A stretch of 64,000 bases of DNA from Micropterus salmoides (Eukaryota; Chordata; Actinopteri; Centrarchiformes; Centrarchidae): contig NW_024042261.1 of assembly GCF_014851395.1 (NCBI RefSeq), forward strand, positions 34,735,942 to 34,799,941, in the 5' to 3' direction. The notes below the pieces were generated by a model. The model was not told the origin of the DNA. It was given only the letters and a program-made list of their open reading frames with translations, and did not search any database. Numbering within the stretch: the first letter of the stretch is position 1; the number at the start of each line of letters is the position of its first letter. Both the position numbers and the translations under genes were made by a program. Positions 1 to 12,500 of this stretch are shown here, one piece after another.

Positions 1-3000
1 TGAGAGGCTGGGGAATGTATTATGTCAGGTCCACATGAAGTTAGTGGCACAATGATGTGCGTGTGTGTGTGTGTGCGTATGAGACAGAGAGAGACTGAGT
101 GGGAGAAAAAGAATATCCAAGAAAACAACAGATCAATAGTAAATGACTAATGCGGCACAGTGTTAAGCAGGAAGCTGTGAGTCAGTAGTACTTCAGGTAC
201 TAACCTGTGGGTGTGAACCTGTGACTGTCTTTTAGCTCCGTTGGGAAATAAGCAGTTGTTTATTGGGTTGGAGAAGCTCCAACCCGTCAGCTCTTATCAG
301 GCTTCAGAGGTGTATTGTTGTTTTTAGTTCTAGCCCTGGGTGAACCTACTGGTTGTCTTTTCTGTTTATGTTCTTTGTTGTTTGATCTTGTAGCAATTGA
401 GTTTACCCATTGGGGATTAATAAAGCTTTCTAATCTGATCTAAAGAAACAATTAGGAGGGACTCATTATTTGTTTTGCAGGCACATTTGTAATTGGGTCA
501 GTTAATCAGTTGTTCAAATGTCCTGTTTTCTCTGACCAACAGACGCAAATCTAAAGATATTCAATTAGCTATTGAGAGAAAGAAAAGCAGCAACTAACAT
601 TTGAGAAGCTGAAAATTTGATATTTTGCCTTCATAAATCTCTTAAATGATGGATTGATTCTCAACATCAATTACTTTTCTGTTGATCAATTGACTGATTA
701 ATGACTAATTGTTTCAGCACTACTAATGTGAAACCTTTGGAGGAACTAATAAAAACTGTTTTGTTTGTTTTTGAGTTTTACCAGAGAGTTAGTTTAGAAA
801 AATAACAGTGTCACCCAATAGCTTATAATTAGTCCGCTTAACTTTAACTATGAAAATCACCAAAATTGCAGTTTGAAGATATTTAAAATTGTTTAAAATT
901 TAGTGAAACTAAACATTTTTAGTAGATTTGTAGTATACAGAACAATAAAATAAAGAGTTATTACAGAAGAAGAAGAGCAAATGTACTGTAAGTAGAGACT
1001 AGTAAAAAGTAGGTCTGAATGACAAAGCTGCTATAAAACTGTTATGCCACCATAGGGTCACCGGCTGTTACCAGCCTGATTTGGTGATGTCAGTGTTTTT
1101 TATGGCTCAAACAGCCATAAATAGCAGACTCAAACCTTAGAGAGATTCTTCAATGAGTAAAAGAAAAATAATCCTTTCCTTTTTTGTAGGATTTAGACAA
1201 ACACAGAAGCACAGTAGCATTTGGACCCAATAAAATATGATTGATAAGACTGTTATACATCCATGGTGGTAGAATATGTTTTGGATTAGATGCCCCACTG
1301 AATCTCTCTCAAGGATCCTGCGTGCTCCTAAGATCGCTCATCGTGGCACAATAGTGACAAAGGGACTGGGAATACACTGCAAGCACTTGAAGATAACTGG
1401 GAGAATGTTGTGGGAGAATGAATGCAAAAGGGGAAAGTCATTGGGGTAAAAAAGTGTATTTAAGCAGAACTAGTGAATAAAAAACAGGAAGTGATGTTAG
1501 CAGTGAGAAGCAGAGGCACAATTGAGTTCAGCAGCTGCCCAGTGACTCACTGGGTTCTGCCCCGATGCAGTATCACAGGGACACAAACACACCTACTCTG
1601 GGAAAATGGACTTCCAAGAGGAGCCTTTATAGTACATTAATCTGCTAAAAGCCCACTTTCAGGAAGTTGAAAATCGAAAAAGAAGTTTTAGCATTGTTAG
1701 CTGAGGAGTATATAATTAAAGCAGTGATGGTGCAAGTTGCAAACTTACTCATTTTACATCACATTACTCACCTGACAAAGTATTTTTCACCAGGTTCTGC
1801 TGGATTTTCACTTTTTATACGTTATTTGTGTAAACATAAAATTTACAAAATAGTGCAGCTTACAAAAGGAACAACATTCTTATTGGACAACTAATTCAGG
1901 AAAGACAAATGGGCCTTATTGATCTCAAATATAGTTAACTGTAATAGCGTCACTAACTAGGAGAGGACAGAATGGATCTGTACTACGGAAGTGAAGCACG
2001 TCGGCTTTTTATAACCTCGCCATAACTCTGCCTCAGTTGTTGTAAAAAACTAAAACTGTCTAGGATATTCTGGGTGAGTCTCCATGGTGACATGCACACG
2101 CAAAGCCACATATGACACGCACCTCAAAGTGAGAATAAAAAAACTTAAAAAATATCATAATCAACAGTGACACTGTTTTGTAGTGCAAATCTTTATATTG
2201 CTCCAAAATAATAATATAAAATGGGGAGGGGAAATGCGTGTGTGTGTGAGTGTGTGTGTGTGTGTGTGTGTGATAATCTTGGAATTCTTTCAGTCTGGCT
2301 CTTACTCTCTTATCAAATGGCAGGTTTCACCACTAACAAAAGGAAATTTGAGCACACCTTTTAAAGGCACACTCCGATCTTTGGAGGAAACAAACTGCAC
2401 TCTGTGTCTCTTCTATTATCCTCTCTGCTGTCTCCAATTCCAACTATCACTCATGTCCTAAGCGCTCCTAAAGTCTGTCCTTGCACTATGGCGCCCCCCG
2501 TTGAGTTAAAATCACCTGTGGATTCACTTACAGTTTGAGCTACACACTCAAACTCAAGATAAATTGATGTTTCCAGTAGAATTGATTTATTTGAACAGCA
2601 TATAGCAGTCGTGATCATTTACGTTTCTTACATCAAATATCGTGTCCCTGCTCTTTCTTTATTTGGCGCTATCTCGCAGAATTTTACGAGCATGACCACA
2701 CCTCAATGATGCCACTCTCTAACCTATCTCCTCTTTTTCGCATTCGTATACTCTGTCTTGTTTCCTCACCTCCTTCTTCCTCTCTGTAAGTTTATGAGGG
2801 GGTTTGCTACTGTGTTGTAGGAAACCAGAGCTGTGCAACAAGTCCAAGCATCGCACACAATCTTTTGTTCCATCAATGGATCATTTAAACGTACCTGTTG
2901 ATGGTGTGTTCCTTGCAAGTGAAATGTAAAGTAAAAGTACAATAAATGTGGACAATTATGTTACATGAAAATATGCAGTCAGATAAAAGTGTCCATGTTT

Positions 3001-4560
3001 TGGTTAAAGTGAGTGGAAAGCCAAAGGACCCTGCTGGTCGTATATATCAAGATATCACATGAGAAATTTTGTCCTGAGATTTTTTGTTTATTGAAGTACT
3101 ACTTTTACTTCAATAGTAGAAGCTTTAACACATACTTTATAAAGTAGATTGTAGTTGAATTATGTGACACTTGAAGGGTTGAACAGACACACTGTATTGA
3201 TGACCGATGAAGGTAAAACATCTCAGGAAATAAACACAGTATATCAGAGAAGAGATTGTAACTCTGTTGAAAAACTGGTCTCAAACTCTCCTGCACATCA
3301 GGTCATTCAATTTGTCCCACAACAAAATGTAGGGAGAGATATATATGCACTGCTGCTCCTAAGTGTCATATTTGGTGAAAAATGTAAATGTTAACTTGTC
3401 AGAATGTTTAATATACACGTGCAAACTCCCATATTTACTTTAAATCTATAAAACAGTTTGACAGCCATACTTTCCAGCATCTAGATCGATATCACTAAGT
3501 CTGAAAAAACAAATACTGAAATTCAGGTTCTCTTTTATAGGAATTAGTATTTCTCACCTCTCCACTTGTAGCTGTGCAAACACCTTCAGGCCTTTGTCTT
3601 TCTTGCTTGTCAACTCAGCTAGTTAAAAGTTGAATGAGGCTTAATAGAAGAGAGGAAGAAACGTACGTTAGACACTGTATATGCACTCTGTTACCCAACA
3701 TTTTTTCAAAGACCATCGACCGAAACTAGCCTGCTTAGTTCAATTTCTATTCTGCAAATGGTTCAGAACGCTTCAGGTAACCTTAACTAAAACAGAAACT
3801 CTGACCATATTTCATCAAATTTAGTTTCACTTCATTGGCTCTATCCATGTCAGAGTGGACTTTATGGTGTTTCTGATGACTTATTAAATTGTAAATGGAC
3901 TCCCTTCTTCTTCTCTCTGATCTCATTAAACCATGTCCCATCCCCTGCTCTCTGCTCTCAGTACACTGGGCTCCAGTCTGTCTAGTTCCAAATAAGTCAG
4001 CAGGTTGTAAGGCCTTTTCCTATCACCTTTTCACTGGACTAATCTCATTTTTATTGTTGTTAATTTGTCCTTATGTTTCCATATTTCAGGAATCATAACC
4101 ACTGACCTGCAGGGGCTTGGTCTCAGTCTCAGTGAATCTAGTAAGATTAATAATAACGTTAGATCTTACTGCATGTAGATACTGACTGCATTTCTTTAAC
4201 CCATTGCTGTTTTTTTTAGCTTCTGTGTCCCAAAACTGCCAAGCTGTGCTCACTTTAATCTTTCTTCATGGTTTATGTTTAGTCTGTGCATCTACACCAG
4301 TATCTCATAATGTTGCTACTTGAGGGGGTTCGCCTGAAAAGTTAAGCTTTGTCTTTGTGCTCTTACCTGTCCTACTTGCACTTCATCCTGTTGGTGAGGT
4401 CAGAGGTCAGGTAAGATCCTGTTCCTGCCCACTGCACTGGACTTGATTTTTATAAAACATCTTCCGTACTGAAGCCAATTTAACTTTAATTAAGGTATAA
4501 GCACATAACGTGGCCAAATAGGACTAACACACACAGTAAGAGTGTGTGAGAATCCAGACA
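1..4560. other. Intergenic DNA, no gene recognised
   Basis: No frame here shows a recognisable protein, and no pair of plausible splice sites frames a coding stretch. The short open frames are AT-rich and look accidental. A (GT)n tract lies near 61-76 and a second at 2237-2272. An AATAAA at 419-424, in the context TTGGGGATTAATAAAG, resembles the 3' end of a fish interspersed repeat at least as much as a poly(A) signal of an upstream gene. I cannot tell which. Confidence 0.5.
2237..2272. repeat. (GT)n microsatellite
   Basis: Nearly pure GT dinucleotides with one GA interruption. It creates the spurious Val-Cys-Val runs seen in short frames here. Confidence 0.9.
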
Positions 4561-4593
4561 GCGCCTACTTTGTGTCGCTGCCTTAGATGCACA

Positions 4594-4700
4594 GCGCCCT
4601 CTTGTGGTTAAGATGGAGAACTGCAGTACTGTACCTCGCCTGTGCTCCGTCACGTGGAAAGCGCCCTTCCAATTGGCTGTCCGATCTGGATCACATGATG
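4594..4700 (+). promoter_or_regulatory. pld3: Probable pld3 promoter with CLEAR-like E-box, CCAAT box and CTCF-like motif
   Basis: Three motif types sit within about 110 bp just upstream of the first pld3 donor site. GCGCCCTCTTGTGG at 4594-4607 is, on the minus strand, a close match to the CTCF core. GTCACGTGG at 4649-4657 matches most of the CLEAR/E-box consensus GTCACGTGAC used by TFEB/TFE3. A palindromic CCAATTGG lies at 4669-4676, and a second E-box-like ATCACATGAT at 4690-4699. There is no clear TATA box. Lysosomal genes are typical TFEB targets and PLD3 is endolysosomal, so the motif fits the gene, but control by TFEB is an inference. The transcription start was not identified. Confidence 0.55.
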
Positions 4701-4759
4701 TCCCCTCTCACTGTCCCGGTCCTTTAACTAAGCTGTGAACGGGCACTTTCTTTGTCTTT

Positions 4760-4866
4760 CCTGTAATTAACAGTGAAACAACAATCTTAAATGTGATTGT
4801 GTGTGAAGAACAAACGTCGACGTTGCTATATGCTGGATTTTAATCAGCCTGGACGACTGATCACAG
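4760..4866 (+). other. pld3: Candidate non-coding first exon of pld3
   Basis: The stretch downstream of the motif cluster ends in a good donor, CACAG|GTGGGT, with the first intron base at 4867. The next acceptor in register with the coding gene is TCTCAG before 6464, where exon 2 holds 55 nt of 5' leader and the start codon at 6519. The 5' limit of this exon is a guess. The arrangement, a short leader exon and then ATG in exon 2, is inferred from the splice sites only. Confidence 0.45.
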
Positions 4867-6518
4867 GTGGGTCGACAGTTTTGCTCCTCTGAAAGTGAGT
4901 TGTTTTTGTTGTTTTGCACTGTCAGCGACTCCTCCTCTGCTCAGGAAACCAAAAGCAGGGTTCGGTGTAAATGGACGGTTCATTAACTGGAATTATGATA
5001 CTGTAACACAAAAGATGACGTTATAGTTATTTTGCATAATGTCCTTTACTTCACTGCGGATCAATAACTTCTTAACCTAATGCAGAGTGTCCCACTTTAA
5101 CCACAGGCATGCTTTTAGCCTTCTACTAACATTAGCTATCCATCCCTGTTATAGATCACAAAATAAGTGTGCAGCTCTTGTTATTCGTTTGGGTAATTTA
5201 AGCATTAAAGTAATCTTCTCTGACGCATCCTCACTTTTGCAGCTGGAGCCAAAACTCTTGAGTCACTTGTTCCTCTCTAAGTAGTTTTCTCTAATGTGAT
5301 TTGTTCCTCTGCGCAGATAAACAAGCCCTCTTTGTCCTCTGCCAATTTACCAGTAGTAACGTCATGCTCAAGTCAGACCTAAAACATCTGGTCACTTTGT
5401 TGACTGAATGCTATATAACCTAGAGATAATAATAACAATCATTTAAAAAGGGCTTTTGCATGGTTAAAAACAGTCACGACTGTAAAAGGCTATTTGAAAA
5501 TAATACAAAAATTTAAATGAAAAATCTCTCTTCCTTATTCCAGACTCAGCTTTGATAAAACCCTGCATTGTTAAATCTGAACTGTCTTATGTGAGTTTTC
5601 ATGTAAATATACATTTCTTTCTTAGGAGTGGCACTAGCAGGAAATGTTTAGCCTTTTTTGAGATCAATTACAAGAAGAGCCAGTCACTCAAAAACAAAAG
5701 TGTTGCATGTTGAAGAGCTTGTTTCCTCCTTTTGCATGACTTAAACGTGCCCTAACACGTCTGTGTGAAGAGATTCCCAAACCAAAATGCTTTTATTTAA
5801 CAGTCCAGTATATTGTATGTTCCTTTTCCAGCAGCTGTAACGATTAACATGTTTCTGTGAGTAGAAACGGACTTTTATGACTCAGTAATAATGAAAGTTT
5901 ACTGAGTCACCCAGCTAGCTATTTAGACTTCCATACTTCCTCTCTCTTTTAAGCAATCAAACATCACGAGACCTCAGATTCCAGTAAATAGTTTTTTGAT
6001 GCCACGATGTTTTTGGTGCTTATGAGCTCGGCTTCCCGGCAGCACCGGCCGACTGCTACATAGATGTGTGTGTCTTTGTGCTAGAGATGAGCTGTGCAGG
6101 TTATTTTCTGTCTGTGCCGATGAAAACATCTAGAACCTTCTCTTTGTCAAGTCTGTAAAGGTTACTGCAGAGGAAAGACAATGGTGTTTGAGACTGCTAT
6201 GTTGTTTGACAGCTATGTAGCTACTTTAAGTTAAATCAGACACATTAATCTTTTACTCAAACAGAAACTATATCTTCCCCCCCTACCCTCTTTTCTTAAA
6301 TGATTCAGTTGTCAAATTCGTTTCTTAAAAACTGGGTTAAATTCCCAACTCTACCCTGGATGGTAACTGTCAGTGTGTTGTGTGCATCATACCACACAGT
6401 ACCATACAGAAACACGGAGACATGACGTAACATTGTGTGTTTTGTTCCTCTGTTTGGTCTCAGAGCCGCAGAACATCATCTGACCTGAGCTGACGCTTCT
6501 GCCATTTTGTCTTTGAAA

Positions 6519-9500
6519 ATGAAGACGGACATGGCTTATAACCAGGTAAGGTGCTTTCATGTGCTGTAGTTAAATGAATCAAGTAGTTGGAAAACCTAAA
6601 ATTAATCTGTCATTTATGAATACTTTCCACTCTAGATTGGGTTTGATTAGATGTTCAAATTAGTAACAAAACATTTACTGTTTAAAGCTTCTTTAATGTG
6701 AGGATTCATTATTCACTTTTTATAAATCTTGTGGCTTTATTTTGACAGTATGAGATAAAAGATGACATGATCTATATACAAAAAAAATGGTTTGTACTGT
6801 ATTGTAAGACTCTGCTTTGAAGAAAGGCTTTTTGTTTGTGTTAAATTCAGTGACCTTGTCAGGTCAGAACATTGGAGAGTCCTCATGTTTTCTTTCGTAA
6901 GATGACAGCTCATATCATTGATTAAGAGAACATAAAAAGCACCAGTAATCCCAATCACAGAAAATGTGTGAGCCCTAGAGTGCTCCTGCACATACATGGC
7001 TCACAAACGTGATTTTTCTTATGACGAGTGAGCAATAAGAAAATTATCTCATGTTGCAATTTTGGTGAAACAGGCCCAGATGGAATTAAAATCCTCAAAA
7101 TGTTGTTGTTGCTCATTATTGTGTTCTTCTGATGCCGGTAGCTGGTGGACGTTGAGAGGAGGAGGCAAGAATCCAACAGGAATGCACAGCTGGTATGTGA
7201 AAGACTCAAAACAAGCTATATGTATTTACTTAGTACTTTACAGCTCACAAAGAAATACACACATTCAGAGAAAAATATTTATTTACTCAACGTTGATCAA
7301 CAGCCACAGCTTTTAAGTGTTTTGCCCCCTTTCAGTATTCCAGATGTCTGATAGCTTTGGCCACTGTGGCTACTGTGCTGCTGGCAGCCACGGCCGTCTA
7401 CAACCTCCTGTTACCGAGGGTTTCCTCCTCCCATCCTGCCCCGAGCAGCAGCCTCTGTCGGCCCCAGGTCGAGTCCTGCACAGACCCCTGCAGGTAAGCA
7501 AATATCTGCACGCACAGGGGCTGCTGTTATATAATGTATCACTGTTCAATACTGATAAACAAAGAGCAAACTCAAAAGACGTGTGTAGACTGATCTGTGA
7601 GTTCAGAGTTCACAGCTTGTGTAAGATTCTGCATCTGGTTGCAGACACATGTTACAGTGTGTGTGTGTGTGTGTGTGTGTTTAAAAGTGACACATGAATG
7701 AATCAACTCCTGATTAATGTCACATGGTTACAGTTAATGAAACTAAAATAATGTTTTTGTGTGAGAGAATTCTACCCTAATTACTGTTAGCGTAGGTTAT
7801 CACAGAATCAGCTCTGTAGTTTAGCCCAAACCTGTACTGGATTTGTGAGTCTGATCGGCCTGTACCAAATGAGGAAAATCTGCTATATGCAATAACATTG
7901 TTCAATATTGCGATCTGACTTGCAATATATATAAACAAGCATTGACGTTTGCATATTAGCTATACAGTTTCTATGTCAGCCTTGAATATTTAAATATAAC
8001 TAAATGTTTCTAGAGCAGCAACAGTAACGTTTACAATGCAAGTCACTATATACACTCAATAATATCTCACTTAAAACAAATCTAAAATGTCAGTAAAATA
8101 ACTATACTGAGTAAAGTTGAGAAAGAGTGAAAAACTCAGTCAGTATCAGCCCTTGCTCCTGTCCTGCTGGTAGAGGGAGGAGGGGATGGTTTGTCTCGGC
8201 CAGCAGCTAAGTTTGCAAGAACATGCTAGATTTTAAAGTACATGGCAAACTAAACTAAACCGTAACGAGCGGAGTTTTTGTCAACTCAACTTATCTTCAA
8301 GTTGTCCTTACTTCACTGTCTCTTTGCGGCCTCTCTGCTCTGCTGGGCGCTGACTTTGCACCGTGTGTGTGTGTGGAGGATGTTGGGATCTGGTAGGGGC
8401 AGGTTTGGTTATTAGCAAATATTAATATTGGTAATATTAATAACAACAACAGTTCATTCTGGATCTTGGAAACAGAAATCGACAAAATGATCTCCACTTA
8501 AGGTACGCCTACTCATGTCTTTCCATGATATACGTTGAAAAGCTCCATAACAAGCAAGCAAGTTGAGCACAGTTGATAACTTTACAAACTGTGCAACCAT
8601 GACACTGTTTCTGAATTACCTCAAAAATATCTATGGCATTAGATACATGAAGATCTTGTTACTCATCAGCTGACATATATACTGTATATTGTGTCATATA
8701 TCTGTGATAAAGTAATATCTACCGATATATTGAGCTGTCTGATTAATTGTTCAAGCTGTACTCCAGAGGCAGAAGCAGGGTCACAGATATTAATCATTAT
8801 CTTCAAACCATTTCCTCTCTTTCCCCGTGTCAGGATCGTTCTGGTGGAGAGCATCCCTGAAGGGCTGGAGTTTAATTCCAGCGTCACTCACCCCTCCATC
8901 TTCCAGGCCTGGCTCAACCTGATGGCCGAGGCTCGCAGCAGTATCGACATCGCCTCCTTCTATTGGACGCTCACTAACAAAGACACTGGCACTCATGAGC
9001 CAACGGCCAATCAGGTCAGCTGAAACTGTCAATGACCCAAATGCAAAGGAAGAGTTTTACTTATCAAAAGATTAATTCAATAGAAAACGGAAAACATTGC
9101 CAAGCTTCTTATTATCATTATTATTATCGTCGTGTGAATAACATTTACAGCGTTTAATAATTTTCTTACTGTGTGCACAGGGTGAGACCATCCTGAAGAC
9201 ACTAGCTGAGCTTTCAGGGAAGGTGTCCGTTCGTATCGCAGTCAACACACCACAGAGCAGCCAACCGCAAGACGACCTCGCGCTGCTCAAAGACTCAGGT
9301 GACACTCTGTCTTTTTCTTTCTGCCAGCTAGCGTCAAACCGATGTAACAAATGTCAGATTTTTGATTGACTTTACATTAACCCTGAGCCTGCAATGTTTT
9401 TTAGTTACTAAGGCGATAAATTAATATTCTAGTTTGGGTTTTTTGCTTTCATTTGAGAGCTGACAGTGTAGACAGACAGGAAACAGTGGGTTAATGGGCA

Positions 9501-12500
9501 GAGTCGAACTGTGGACGTTGCAGTTATGTGGCATGTGCCTAACCATTAGGCTAGGTTCAGTTTTAGTTTCATTTTAAATGTTTGTGTTCAGCACACTGTA
9601 AACACTGATCCTTTAAAATTTATTGGCATTAAAATGGCTACATTTTAGATATTGAGTGTCAGCAGCCTCCACCTCCAACATCAGTCTTGTATTTCTTTTG
9701 GCTCTGTACTGTGTAGCAGAACATTATTATTCAGGTCTACAGCTAATTTACTGCTGTCAGTAACACATGACAAAAGTGAGTCTTTTGAGCATAACTTTTC
9801 TTATTCAGGCGAAAATGTGTGTGTGTGGGTGTGTTTCAGGAGCTGATATCAGGACAGTTAACATGAGAGAGCTAACCTCAGGCGTCCTCCACACAAAGTT
9901 CTGGGTTGTGGACAAGAAACACATTTACATTGGCAGCGCCAACATGGACTGGAGGTCCCTCACACAGGTACACATACTTTCTCACAGGTTATGAGTCAGA
10001 ATCAAGTCACATAAGTAACCTGATTCAAACTGTTTACAGAATCATTTTTTTACACAGTAATCATGTGTTCCAGGCAATATCTGCTAAACTGACTGAAAGG
10101 TTGCAAGCAGAACTAATTTTCTTCTGCTTTTAAGAGGAAGAAGTTCTTGTGTTGGATCAAACATTTGGTCACATACCCGGCTGAAAGAAATTTAGCTTTT
10201 TTAGCTTTCCTTATCAGATATTTTGCTGGGTTGTCACTGCCATGAACATCCTGTTTTCTGATAATGCACCAAAATCCCATCAAACGTCTGTTTCTGTATA
10301 TCTGCAAACACAAAAAGGGAAAATTCCTTTTGAAATGTCTAAATTTTTTTTAAATCTCAGGAATTACCAGTTCAATGAAATGCAAATTAAGTTCAGAAAA
10401 GTATGGAAAATATTGTCTGATAGAAATATGTAGTAAAATAGTTTTTATATATGTAGTTTCACTCATTCAGCCCCCCAATTTTAAAATCCTCTTCTTGTTG
10501 GTCTTTAGGTGAAGGAGCTGGGAGCGGTCGTCTACAACTGCAGCTGCTTGGCTGCAGACCTGGGTAAGATCTTTGAAGCCTATTGGTTCCTGGGGGAGAG
10601 TCAATCAATCCCATCACCCTGGCCCACCAGCTTCTCCACCCTCTACAACAAGGACACACCCCTCCAGCTGCCACTTAACAACACGCCGTCCAAAGTCTAC
10701 CTATCGGTGAGATACATACATTCAGTATTTTAACAGGAAGAACCCTATCTGTTAAAGAAGTTTGTAATACTACACTATAAAGAACATCGATTAATGGTTA
10801 TGTCAACTTTTGTAAACTTATTTCAAGTGACGGCATATCAACAAGACCAGAAGTAAAATTCAAAGAGGTCCAGTTAGAGAAAATTTCACAAAGCAAAGGT
10901 CTGCAACATCAACTTGCGTTATCATTCAGTAGTCTACCATAACGTATAGTCTAGTTTTATCAACATATGTTTTAAGTCAACAACTGACTGTCAAATCAAA
11001 TAATATTTCAACAGTATTTGCTGTCAGTTTTCACATAAAACTTAAGGGATAATAAATAATCACTACTCTAATAATAAATTCTAAATTTAAGTATTCTAAA
11101 AGCTGCATTTTTGTAAATGTGCATCTTAAAATAATTTTATTTGTTGCTCATTTTCAGAATAAATAAAAAAAAAAGTGTAGCTTTGATAAGTGTAGTCTCA
11201 ACCAATTTTATAATTAACACTCAACACATCTTAACAAATGAACAGCTTTAATGCCTCCTCTTCTCTTTTATTCCCTCTTATAAACCACTTCCCTACTTTT
11301 TCTTGGTCAGTAAGAAACGTGAGCTCTGGCTAGATTTGGAGATATGTGAGATATTCTGGTTTTGAACTTCCCGTGGGAGGAATGTACATGTGAGAATCTT
11401 TGTCATCATTCTTGGTTAAAAGCCACGTGAAGTCTCTTTCTCTTTCGTGTCCTCTCTTCCTATGTGTATCTCACTCGCGGACTTGACTCACTCGCAAAGC
11501 TTATGCACAGATTTGATTGGCTGAGCAGCATCACATGAGATGATCGGAACACATACAATTGGTCTGTGAGTTTCCTGGGCTTCTACACCAGTACAGTAAA
11601 TGCTAGAAAAGCTGCGCGGGTTAAAATAGAAACGCTCTGTCACGCGGTAGTAATTCTCAATAATAGATCGGCTGTACGGCTGGGTCCGGACAGTACGCCG
11701 GCTCGGTCCGGATCCGGACCACGGTCCGCTTATTGGTGACGTCTGTACAAGACCATTCCTTTTACAATAGATGAGTGTGAAGAAAAGTCTTTGAGCCCAA
11801 GGTTTTCATGTGACCTGAATTCCCTGCTACCCACAGCCCAGTGCTGTCCATTCTCCACATTCTTACACCAGTGTAATTCTGTTGACCACTATTGTTCCTT
11901 AGTTAATCTTCTGTCGAGGGTATCGAATGTTGCTAATAATTAACAAATAATTTACCATATCTTTTTCTCCTCACTCTCTCTCAGAGTTCCCCTCCGTCCT
12001 TCTGTGCAGCTGGCAGGACTCCAGACCTTCAGTCCATCCTCAGTGTGATGGAGGACGCCGAGAGCTTCATCTACATCGCTGTCATGAACTACCTGCCCAC
12101 CATGGAGTTTGCACATCCTAAAAGGTACATTTGATCAGAGACTTGTGAAATATAACTACAGGGAGGAATGTTGAGAAGAGTGAGAATTAGGTTTTATACT
12201 TAGTAAAGCACATAGGGACTGCTGAAGGTAATGTGGGTAAGATATTGAGCCATGTTAGCACGTGGCTCTATGTATGGTCATTGGTGGCTATGGTCCAGAC
12301 TGAAATATCTTTACAACTATTGCACATGCCCCCCCATCTCAAGAGAAATTATAACTACTTTGGCTTTACCCTAACTTTTCATTTACTGCTATCATCAGGT
12401 CAAAATTTTAATTTGTATGTGAAACTACTGGCATTCCCATCAGCTTCAGCTTTGTGTTTAGTGTGAATTAGCATGCTAACACGCTAAACTAAGAAGATGA

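Noticed and set aside
9470..9560. tRNA gene or SINE suggested by a GTCGAAC word and a TTAGGCTA end
   Set aside because: No full A/B box spacing or cloverleaf could be drawn; at most a repeat fragment.
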